This document shows, in pieces, positions 56,629 through 64,000 of a stretch of DNA of 64,000 nucleotides. Every line of letters begins with the position of its first letter. The first letter of the stretch is position 1. Source of the DNA: Monocercomonoides exilis (lineage: Eukaryota; Preaxostyla; Oxymonadida; Polymastigidae); the NCBI GenBank assembly GCA_001643675.2, contig LSRY02000066.1, positions 124,001-188,000 of the forward strand. The letters run 5' to 3'. The notes under the pieces were generated by a model. It saw only the letters and a list, made by a program, of their open reading frames with translations. It did no database searches and was not told the origin of the DNA. Position numbers and translations under genes: made by a program.

Positions 56629-58662
56629 ATGTCAGAAGGAAAAAGTCATTGGCTGAATTTTCGAGAGCAATCATTGGAAGATAAATTAAAATTAGGACCG
56701 ATTGAAAAGTGGAGAAAATACAGAATCTTTCCAACTAAACTTGTTCTTCAATTTCTCACATCAATATTTATTCTTGTTCAATTCTCACTTCTTAATTTTT
56801 CAAAAGACAATGAAATAACTTCATCAAAGGAAATGATGTTAGCCTTTTTTATGCCAGCTGAATTTGATCATTATGAACGGAAATATCAAACATATCACTT
56901 TTTTCGCTCTTCTGAGTTTCTGGATCATTTAAAAGACGTTACAACTCGATTTTTCAATTGGAAACAAACAACTGTTGGAGATTATTCAGTAAACATTGAT
57001 GATTCACCACCACTTTCCAAATTTTCATTTTATGAAGGATGGCCAAAAGATGGGCAGCCCCCGAAAATATCTAGGATTAGCGAAAAAACATTCACTCTCA
57101 CTGAAGATAACCCGTTAGGACCATTTAATGAAGATGAAAATAAGCAAAAACTTTCAATTAGAATGATGAAGCAATACAAAATAACTTTTAAATTTTCAAC
57201 GCATAGACATAACTGGGCTGAAGGGAAAAACAGTAGCCATTTGAAACATAACTTTGATAAATGGGAAGTTGAGCTAACTTATGATTTTACAAACCGAGGT
57301 GTTATTTCGTTGGGATATGATCTTACAAGAAAAGTTGAGTCAATCACTGTTGGAGACTATATTAGAGTAGCAATAAATATAGCCTTATTGATTTTATCGA
57401 TCATTCAACTTGTTCTCACTTGGAAGTCTCTCACAGAGTCGTATTTCATTTTGTCTGAGGTTCGAAAAATCTACGAAGATCTTCTGAAACGAGGCGAATT
57501 CCATCTGCCTTGGTCAGCCATTCCCAGCAGACAAAAGAGGATGTTTTTCAACACTTCAAACGTTTTGACGTTCATTTCATCGCTTTCGTGTCTGATTGGA
57601 AGCGTCATCGAGATCTTGACGCTGGTGGGCGTGATGGGCCAGTCGCGGCTGGGTGACTTTCTGAGAGGAATAACAGCGCTGTTAGTGTTCACGAACTTCC
57701 TCCGCTTCTTCCTCTTCTCCAAAAACTATTCGATGTCTGTTAAAGTCACCGGAGCGTCTCTGCCAGTGATCTGGCGAATGACCGTGGGTGCGTTTCCGTT
57801 TTTCTTTGGGTGCATGCTGATGGCGTGCTCGTTGTACAGCGACCATCACGAATGGTTTGACGGCTTTGGGCAGACAACACTGACGTTGTGGGGAGTAATG
57901 AATGGCGATGTCATTCTGGATCTGTGGAGCGGTATATTTTCTGTTTCTCCGCTGTTTGGGCTGGTTTTTGAGATCGGCTTTGTGTTTTTCTTCATCTACA
58001 TCATTGTCAATCTCTATTACTCAATCATTGAGGAAGCATATTTTCAGACAAAGCGGCAACTTTATTCTGATTGGGAATGGAACGAAGCAGCTGGAGTGAC
58101 TGATGAAGAGTGGGAAAGATTGATTGGTGTGCTTTGGACTCGGCAAAAGGAAGAGCAAAGAGAAAGAAAGAGAAGGGAAAGAATAGAAAGGAAGAAGCGC
58201 AGAATTGAAAGAAGAGAAAGAGTACTGAAAATGAAGGAGGAAGAAAACGAAAGAAAAAAGCAAACGGAAGAAGATGATCAAAATAAAAGAGAAGGGCAAA
58301 AAGAGGGAAATGAAGAAAAAGATCAGCAGAAATGCTTTGATGGGAGCGCAGATGAGCAGATAGACACATCCGCTTTGATTCCTGTGCAACCATCAATTAA
58401 TTCTGCAGCGACGCTGATGAATCTGCCATCATCGCTTCCTTATTCTTCATCTGCTTCATTGACACATAATGATTCGTCATTTAATGTGCTTATTGGAAGA
58501 AAGCACAGCAGAGACAGCCGAGCTGATATTTCAGAGGGCTTTGAAGACAAAAATGGAAGAGAAGAAAAAGAAAAGGAGAAAGATAGCAATGGCTACATTG
58601 CAGCATCTGTTATGTCGATCAATAGCGATGAAATGGGCTCTTTAAGATCAGAAGACGGCTGA
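56629..58662 (+). CDS. Mucolipin-type TRP cation channel (TRPML-like)
   Basis: Intronless frame of 677 residues from the first in-frame ATG to TGA. Membrane segment 1 is LVLQFLTSIFILVQFSLL; a roughly 200-residue luminal loop follows, rich in Asn, Asp and aromatics. Segment 2 is VAINIALLILSIIQLVLTW; segments 3 and 4 are ISSLSCLIGSVIEILTLVGV and ITALLVFTNFLRFFLF; segment 5 is MTVGAFPFFFGCMLMACSLY; pore loop TLTLWGVMNGDVILDLW; segment 6 is LVFEIGFVFFFIYIIVNLYY. The long loop between segments 1 and 2, GDFLRG ahead of segment 4 and the NGD pore motif are typical of the mucolipin branch (filter usually NGDD). These channels release Ca2+ and other cations from endolysosomes and are gated by PI(3,5)P2. 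The C-terminus is a Lys/Glu coiled coil and Ser-rich tail. Localisation to endolysosomes is inference. Confidence 0.85.
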   Translation: MSEGKSHWLNFREQSLEDKLKLGPIEKWRKYRIFPTKLVLQFLTSIFILVQFSLLNFSKDNEITSSKEMMLAFFMPAEFDHYERKYQTYHFFRSSEFLDHLKDVTTRFFNWKQTTVGDYSVNIDDSPPLSKFSFYEGWPKDGQPPKISRISEKTFTLTEDNPLGPFNEDENKQKLSIRMMKQYKITFKFSTHRHNWAEGKNSSHLKHNFDKWEVELTYDFTNRGVISLGYDLTRKVESITVGDYIRVAINIALLILSIIQLVLTWKSLTESYFILSEVRKIYEDLLKRGEFHLPWSAIPSRQKRMFFNTSNVLTFISSLSCLIGSVIEILTLVGVMGQSRLGDFLRGITALLVFTNFLRFFLFSKNYSMSVKVTGASLPVIWRMTVGAFPFFFGCMLMACSLYSDHHEWFDGFGQTTLTLWGVMNGDVILDLWSGIFSVSPLFGLVFEIGFVFFFIYIIVNLYYSIIEEAYFQTKRQLYSDWEWNEAAGVTDEEWERLIGVLWTRQKEEQRERKRRERIERKKRRIERRERVLKMKEEENERKKQTEEDDQNKREGQKEGNEEKDQQKCFDGSADEQIDTSALIPVQPSINSAATLMNLPSSLPYSSSASLTHNDSSFNVLIGRKHSRDSRADISEGFEDKNGREEKEKEKDSNGYIAASVMSINSDEMGSLRSEDG

Positions 58663-59971
58663 AAAAATGTATCACGTTATTTCTTGAAATTTCTGATATT
58701 AAGCTTTTAAAGTTTCGCTTTGAAACAGCAGCAATTCTTCTGTTTATGTATTGAAATTACGCTATTTATATTTAAATGAAGCAGTTGTAAATTTGCCTGA
58801 ATATCTTTTCCATTCATTAGAGAACATGGGTGACCCTTCATCAATCTTTGCTATGCCCAAATCAAAAGAGGCTCTTTCTTCTTTAAATCTTCCATTTCAT
58901 AACATTAAAGAGAATTGATTTTTATTTTTTTTTTGTTAATCTCATATTATAAATGGAGTGTATCTTTCTTGTTTTATTTATAAATTGAGCTTTTGTACCA
59001 ATTGTTTATGAAGTATTTCCAGATCAATTGTTTTGTTAATTCTTTTTTGTTGAAATTTTTCGGTCATTTCAATGTTTTTGACATGTTGTCTTTTCTTCTT
59101 TCTCTAAAAAAAACAAGCAATGTTCATTATTTACAACTCTTTAATTCAACGACTCAATCAAAATAGGAGTCGGAATACTATTCAGAATAATACAAATTTG
59201 AGTGAAATGGGCAGGAATGGATTCGAATGGGGTGTGATGTCAAAGTGGGGTGATTTGGGTCTGCATTGTGTGCTGTGATGATACGCAATAAATAAAAGTG
59301 TAATAATATAAAATTCACAAATATAACAACAACTTTACATTATGGATTGGATGGCTTCTCAAATAAATACCTTTATATCTCATAAACAAGAAGACAGATC
59401 CATCCATATTATTAGTGAATGATGAAAATTAAGAGCGAAAGATTTCAAATGAAGTCTTTCAATTAGAAAATAATACATTGTAATAAAAAAATAACAATAA
59501 TACGTGAGTTTGTTTGTTTACGTGTGTACGTGTGTGTGCGTGTACGTGTGTGTTTGCTTCAGTTGTTAATCACATGGTTGTCACAGCATTTCCTCCTTCT
59601 AACCTTTCTTGATTCAAACTCATAAGAACAACAGACAATTCAATATTTTTTTTTTGCCTTTTTTTCATCAAACATATGCAGACACAATCATTAGATGGGG
59701 AGAGAAGCGTAACTGATGTGACAATAAGAACAAAAGTGTCTGCTGCTGAATAGAAAATATTGCAAAAATGACGCTGTGAAATATTTATTTTTATTCGCTT
59801 TCTTTCTCAACTTCATCCAACTTCTCCTCTTTTCCTTCTTCTTTTCTATACTTCATTTTTCATTTTTCATTTTTCTCTTTGTAAACTTCACTCATTTGGC
59901 TTTCTGTGTTTATATTTTCATTTTTATCTATCTCTCATTCTTCTCCCTTTTATTCCTCATTCTTTTTCTCT
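58663..59971. other. Convergent intergenic region with GT-rich microsatellite
   Basis: About 1.3 kb between two convergent 3' ends, long for two untranslated regions. It holds a small open frame (see 58826) and a GT-rich imperfect microsatellite near 59511-59552 (gtgtgt/gtacgt units). Near 59185-59285 a GC-richer patch includes gtgatga but no partner box that would make it a snoRNA. No other gene is recognised. Confidence 0.45.
58826..58918 (+). CDS. Small open frame of 30 codons, unassigned
   Basis: ATG to TGA, beginning MGDPSSIFAMPKSKEALSSL. Its GC content is higher than its surroundings and its codon choice is like that of neighbouring genes. An AG preceded by pyrimidines (ccattcattag) lies six bases upstream, so it could also be a terminal exon of an unseen transcript. 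No family is recognised. It may be chance. Confidence 0.25.
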   Translation: MGDPSSIFAMPKSKEALSSLNLPFHNIKEN

Positions 59972-62900
59972 CTAAGTTTTTATCTTTTCAGTTACAACTC
60001 GATTTTCATCGCCTTCTTCCTCTGCCACTTCTTCTTCCTCCTCCTCCTCCTCTTCTTCCTCCTCAATTTCTTCTTCGCATTCTTCTCCCTCATCTTCCTC
60101 TTCCTCTTCCTCCTCATTCTCTTCTTCATTATCATTCTCCTCTTCCTTCTCTTCCTCTTCCTCTTCCTCGCTTTCTTCTTCTTCTTCCTCTTCCTCCTCC
60201 TCCTCCTCTTCTTCTTCTTCTTCTTCCATCTTCTCTTCCGCATCTTCTCTTAAAGTATCCAATGCAATTTCTTCAATGAATTTCTTCGCTTCACTTTCTC
60301 CCAACGAAGAAAATAGGATTTCCAAATCTCCCTTACGAAACAGCGGAGCCAGACGAGAAAATAATGGAAGTGATTGATTGGATGATGATGATGGAGAGCC
60401 TTCATGTTGAGCATGTTTATCTCCAGACTTTGGCGAAGTGAAGGGCGAGAATGGCCAATTAGATAGTTTTATCTCTTCATCTGAGTCACTTTCTATTTGC
60501 ATTCTTTCACCTTCCTCCATTTCCTTTGCTTTTTCTCTTGCCTTCCGTCTTTCGTCGTCTTCGGGCAGACGCCACTCCGACTGCCTCGACAGGAGCGTTC
60601 TTCTGACAATATCTTCCCATCTGTCTCTTCTTCTGCTGAAGGCAGCTGCGATGTGCCTCTCTCTTTCGAGCACAAACTGGCACAGACAGAGCTGGAAGTG
60701 CAGAGAAAGACTCAGAAACGACTGCGGAAGAGGAGGGGCAGTGAACACAGTGGGGCGTGAGTCGATGTATTCCTCGTTTCTCTTCTGCTCAAATGACAGA
60801 AGCGTCTTCAGCAGAGCAATGGAGCTGAAGAGGAGCACAATCGGGTGAGGAAAGATTTCTCTCGCATGTGGTATATTCGGATCCTGCTTTAATTCTTCTG
60901 CTGTGAGAATGGCGTGAGGACGAGAGAGCACACGAGCAAACAGCCTCTTCAGAAGAAGCGTGCCGAAGAGAAGAGAAGACGACGAATGAAGCATTGGGTC
61001 AAAGATTGGATCGGCGGGGGATGGGAAGTGATGGTCTATCACTTCTTTCTCTTTACTATTGTCTTCTTTCTCTTTCTCTTTCTCTTTCTCTTTCTCTTTC
61101 TCTTTCTCTTTCTCTTTCTCTTTCTCTTTCTCTTTCTCTTTCTCTTTTTCTTTTTCTTTCTCTTTCTCTTTTTCTTTCTCTTTCTCTTTTTCTTTCTCTT
61201 TTTCTTTTTCTTTTTCTTTTTCTTTTTCTTTTTCTTTTTCTTTTTCTTTTTCTTTTTCTTTTTCTTTTTCTTTTGGCAAAGACTCTTGACAAATTTTCTT
61301 CTCCTCATCCTCTTCCTCTTCCTCCTCTTCTTTCTTCTTCTTATTCCTCAGGTAAGCAGAGCACGGTTTTTCAAGAGCCTCGTCCATCATCGCAGCCAGT
61401 TTGATGTTCTTCTGTTTGACAATCCACTCCACCAGCTGCTCTTTTGCTCTGAACATGTTGCTTTTCAGGGCATCCTGTGTGTCATAAAAGAGATGCCTCA
61501 TCGTCCGCTTTGAGAGCAGATCAAACACACTCGCCGGCTGAAGCAGTGTCTTCCGATGTGAAAGAAGAGCTGAGATCAGATTAGATTCTTTCGCTTCTTC
61601 CTCTTTCCTCTCTTCCCCTTCCACTTCTCTTTCTCTTTCTTCATTTCCTCTCTCCATCTCTTCTTTCTTCTCTTCCTTCTTCTCTCCTTCTTCTTCTTTC
61701 TCCGTCTTCTTCTTCCAAATCCCACAAAACTGCACCCATCCCATCTCCAGCTCTATCTCTCCTGTCTCAAACACCTTCCTGATCATCCTCTGGAACTCCC
61801 TCTTCTGCTTCCTCATCTCCTTCTCCTTCTCCATCGCCTCTTTCCTCTTTCGGATGGCTTCTTTCTCTTTTGTCTGTGCTATCAGTGAATAAATGATCTC
61901 CTGCTGCTCTTCTGCCGAGAATGACTGCCAATCTTCTTGTAATCTGTTGAACACTTTGGGAGCTTCCGGTTTTGACAATGTTGTTCTGTTAATATTGTTA
62001 TTGTTATTGCTTCTGATTGAAGAAGGAGCAGATGAAGGAGAAGAAGAAGATGATGATGATGATGATGCTTTAGACGGAGATGAGGGAGTGGCAGATGTTG
62101 CAGGAGATGCAGCAGGAGATGATGACAAAGCAGAAGGAGAAGAGGCAGGGGCAGAAGCTGGATACATTTCAGCCACTGACAGCATTGTTTGTGGTGGGAG
62201 CGTTTCAATCATTGCATAAGACACGTCTGAATCCATCGGAGAAATATAATAAGCAGGAAACAGAGATGAAGAGGGATACATTGAAGCACTCAAATAGTCA
62301 GCATTTGAATGTCTGTGAAGGCTTCTGCTTCTGTGATGGCTGTGCCGATGCGATTGCCGATCAAAAGAAGAAGAAGAAGAAGGTGAAGAGGAGGAGGAAT
62401 AAAAGGAATAAGAAGAGGAAGATGAAGAAGATGAAGAAGAAGGAGAAGGAGAATATGAAGAAGAATGTCTGCGCCATTCAGATGAGCTGCTGCGAGAGTG
62501 CGAAAAGAAGTGAGCATCAGTCGAATGACTGAAGTGACTGTGTCTGTGTTTGTGCCCCTGTTTCTGTCTCTGTCCATTTCTGCTTCCACTTCTATTTCTA
62601 TTTCTATTTCCTCTTTTGTGTCTGTGACTGTGTTTGTGTTTGTGTTTGTGAGTGTAATCTTCATCACTACAGCTGCTGATGCTGTGAGAGTGATACTTCG
62701 ATTGTGCAAAGAATGAAAATGCCTCTCTGTCTGAAGAGAGGGATGACAAAGAAGGACTTCGCAAATGTCTGTTTGAATGAGAATGGTGATGATGAGTGTG
62801 TCTTCTCTGATGTTTTCTGCCTTTGTGTTTGTTGTTGTGATGTCTGTGAGAAGAGGATGGATGAGGCGGAATGAATGGAACAGACTCAGATTCTGATGAG

Positions 62901-64000
62901 GACCCACTGACGTGGGCAAAATGGCGTCTTGATAACACATTCACAGGAGAAAGAGAAGAAGATGATGAGGAAGAGGAGGAGGAGGAGGAAGAGGAAGAAG
63001 ATGAAGAAGCAGAATGTGGAGTGATATTCGAAGACAATGCCTTGATGATCGACATGTCTGCTGCCTCCAGCACTTTCAGCATTCTCTCTTTCCTTTCGAG
63101 GCTGCTTTGTGTCTGCTCTTCTTTCTCTTTCACATACAACTTCGCACAAAACTCGCTGAAAAGATCCATCAAAATAGAATCTCCTAATTCTTCATCACTT
63201 TCACTACTGTCGAGGCTGTCTTTCTCCTCTTTGCATTCTTCTTCTGATGACTCTTCCTTCTGCTCTTTATCATCTTCATCCTTGGCTTCTGTTGCTTTCT
63301 CTTTCTCTTTCTCTTTCTCTTTCTCTTCGTTATTTCCTCTGTCATTTCCTTTTCTTTTCTCGCTTTTTGCTCCTCTGCTTTCCTTCTTTTTTTGATCTTT
63401 TTGTTTCTTCTCATCCTTCTTGCCCTTCCTCTTTCCTTTCCCATGGCGGTTCTTGATGTATGCCAATATCTTTCTATTGCTCCACCCAGCTGTCTTCCAT
63501 CTGCTGTCCTCTTTCATCAGCCTTTTCGCCTCTTCAAACAGAGTCCCCGACGAAATCTGCCCTTTGCCTGCATATTCGCTGCACATCTTGTAGAAGCGAG
63601 CATAGATCACGCTCTTCCACGCATACAGCTTGTTTTGTGCTGACTTCTTTGTGTGTGTGATGTGCATGTTGTACAGCATCTGCCTCTCCTTCATCGTCCG
63701 CACCTGAACATACCGCTTGTCAGACACAACAAGCGGAATCAGCTCTTCAAACGGAGGCGCCTCAAACAAGACATCGATTTCGTCTTCTTCTGCAGGAGAT
63801 CTCTGCATTTTGGGGTGAATGGAATAATACTGCTCAATCGCTTCAGCAAGAAGCTCAGTGAAATCATTGTACTTTTCATACTGCTGCTTCTTATGTTCGC
63901 TTTTTGATTTTTCTGACGAGGAAGATGAACTGCTGCGGCGTGCTGCAGAAGATGTAGGAGGAAGAGGGGGAGGGGCAGAAGAAGAGGCATGTGAGTCAGT
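59972..64000 (-). CDS. FF-domain-like, RS/His-rich protein (5' truncated at window edge)
   Basis: The minus-strand frame is open to position 64000 and ends at TAG (59972-59974), with TGA five codons later. Several segments look like FF repeats, in which a helix with F..LL is followed by W and by D.R(Y/W)....KER..L(Y/F)..(Y/H)I. FEELIPLVVSDKRYVQV and MKERQMLYNMHI form one; TLFEEAKRLMKEDSRWK and NRKILAYIKN form another; REFQRMIRKVFETGEIEL and GWVQFCGIWKK resemble the start of a third; LQEDWQSFSAEEQQEIIYSL is a further helical match. Between them lie Ser/Arg/His-rich stretches like those of splicing factors, a (Lys-Glu)n run and a long acidic C-terminus. FF proteins such as PRP40 and TCERG1 couple RNA polymerase II to splicing; a nuclear role is inferred. 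WW domains, if any, would lie upstream. The family call is tentative. Confidence 0.5.
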   Translation of the reverse strand, partial: TDSHASSSAPPPLPPTSSAARRSSSSSSSEKSKSEHKKQQYEKYNDFTELLAEAIEQYYSIHPKMQRSPAEEDEIDVLFEAPPFEELIPLVVSDKRYVQVRTMKERQMLYNMHITHTKKSAQNKLYAWKSVIYARFYKMCSEYAGKGQISSGTLFEEAKRLMKEDSRWKTAGWSNRKILAYIKNRHGKGKRKGKKDEKKQKDQKKKESRGAKSEKRKGNDRGNNEEKEKEKEKEKATEAKDEDDKEQKEESSEEECKEEKDSLDSSESDEELGDSILMDLFSEFCAKLYVKEKEEQTQSSLERKERMLKVLEAADMSIIKALSSNITPHSASSSSSSSSSSSSSSSSSSLSPVNVLSRRHFAHVSGSSSESESVPFIPPHPSSSHRHHNNKHKGRKHQRRHTHHHHSHSNRHLRSPSLSSLSSDREAFSFFAQSKYHSHSISSCSDEDYTHKHKHKHSHRHKRGNRNRNRSGSRNGQRQKQGHKHRHSHFSHSTDAHFFSHSRSSSSEWRRHSSSYSPSPSSSSSSSSSSYSFYSSSSSPSSSSSFDRQSHRHSHHRSRSLHRHSNADYLSASMYPSSSLFPAYYISPMDSDVSYAMIETLPPQTMLSVAEMYPASAPASSPSALSSSPAASPATSATPSSPSKASSSSSSSSSPSSAPSSIRSNNNNNINRTTLSKPEAPKVFNRLQEDWQSFSAEEQQEIIYSLIAQTKEKEAIRKRKEAMEKEKEMRKQKREFQRMIRKVFETGEIELEMGWVQFCGIWKKKTEKEEEGEKKEEKKEEMERGNEEREREVEGEERKEEEAKESNLISALLSHRKTLLQPASVFDLLSKRTMRHLFYDTQDALKSNMFRAKEQLVEWIVKQKNIKLAAMMDEALEKPCSAYLRNKKKKEEEEEEEDEEKKICQESLPKEKEKEKEKEKEKEKEKEKEKEKEKEKEKEKEKEKEKEKEKEKEKEKEKEKEKEKEKEKEKEKEKEKEKEDNSKEKEVIDHHFPSPADPIFDPMLHSSSSLLFGTLLLKRLFARVLSRPHAILTAEELKQDPNIPHAREIFPHPIVLLFSSIALLKTLLSFEQKRNEEYIDSRPTVFTAPPLPQSFLSLSLHFQLCLCQFVLERERHIAAAFSRRRDRWEDIVRRTLLSRQSEWRLPEDDERRKAREKAKEMEEGERMQIESDSDEEIKLSNWPFSPFTSPKSGDKHAQHEGSPSSSSNQSLPLFSRLAPLFRKGDLEILFSSLGESEAKKFIEEIALDTLREDAEEKMEEEEEEEEEEEEEEEEEESEEEEEEEKEEENDNEEENEEEEEEEDEGEECEEEIEEEEEEEEEEEEVAEEEGDENRVVTEKIKT
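61063..61274. repeat. Hexanucleotide array encoding (Lys-Glu)n
   Basis: About 35 tandem six-base units on the plus strand, mainly TCTTTC on the lower-coordinate side and TTTTTC on the higher side, with some mixing in between. Read on the minus strand within the FF-like gene, they encode an alternating Lys-Glu run of about 70 residues without interruption. Confidence 0.95.

Noticed and set aside
59180..59300. C/D snoRNA suggested by gtgatga near 59275
   Set aside because: No D box (ctga) at a suitable distance and no terminal stem.
1..64000. Genome-wide UAA/UAG to Gln recoding
   Set aside because: Open frames of 1,000-2,400 codons with many Gln contain no internal TAA or TAG, and the PH gene ends in TAA without a nearby TGA. 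Standard code is the better default; local exceptions are listed as findings.

Overview
The window is eukaryotic: AT-rich intergenic DNA, short spliceosomal introns (I resolved 35, 44-259 nt), and long genes full of Ser runs and Lys/Glu-rich coiled coils. The gene set points to a flagellated protist: a RABL2-type GTPase, centrin-binding (Sfi1-type) repeats and very large Pmp-like surface proteins. Taken together this looks like an oxymonad/Preaxostyla-type flagellate. That assignment is an inference from architecture, not from a marker gene.

Layout, left to right. The 3' part of a WHIM/WSD chromatin-remodelling-factor-like gene (2-2230, +). A spliced beta-propeller/coiled-coil gene (2521-6454, +). 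A NEK-like protein kinase with a long Ser-rich tail (7232-11767, -), divergent from a four-exon PYM (Mago-Y14 partner) homologue (12042-12964, +). A 2152-residue Sfi1-repeat protein (13297-19755, -), divergent from a 13-exon MutL/PMS1 homologue (20399-26037, +). A stop-interrupted pogo/Tigger-like transposase (26818-28389, +) followed by about 1.5 kb of decayed sequence. A 12-kb receptor-like gene (29925-42060, +): signal peptide, huge Pmp-like beta-helix ectodomain made of about 1-kb modules, one membrane span and a degenerate kinase lobe. It is broken by a 16-bp tandem duplication and by one in-frame TAA. RABL2 (43054-44508, -) is divergent from a PH-domain gene (44657-46614, +). Timeless/Tof1 (46824-54743, +) converges on RPA1 (54987-56528, -), which is divergent from a mucolipin-type TRP channel (56629-58662, +). 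The window ends inside an FF-domain-like, RS/His-rich gene (59972-64000, -).

Four divergent pairs share short upstream regions of roughly 100-640 bp. Three genes act in DNA replication or repair (PMS1, Timeless, RPA1) and two are linked to basal bodies or flagella (Sfi1-repeat protein, RABL2). This is co-residence, not an operon. Exon boundaries were worked out by eye from GT/AG sites, phase and homology. The best candidate for something undescribed is the giant Pmp-module pseudokinase receptor. The uniform GT-N-T-G splice donor and the UAA/UAG-only interruptions come next.
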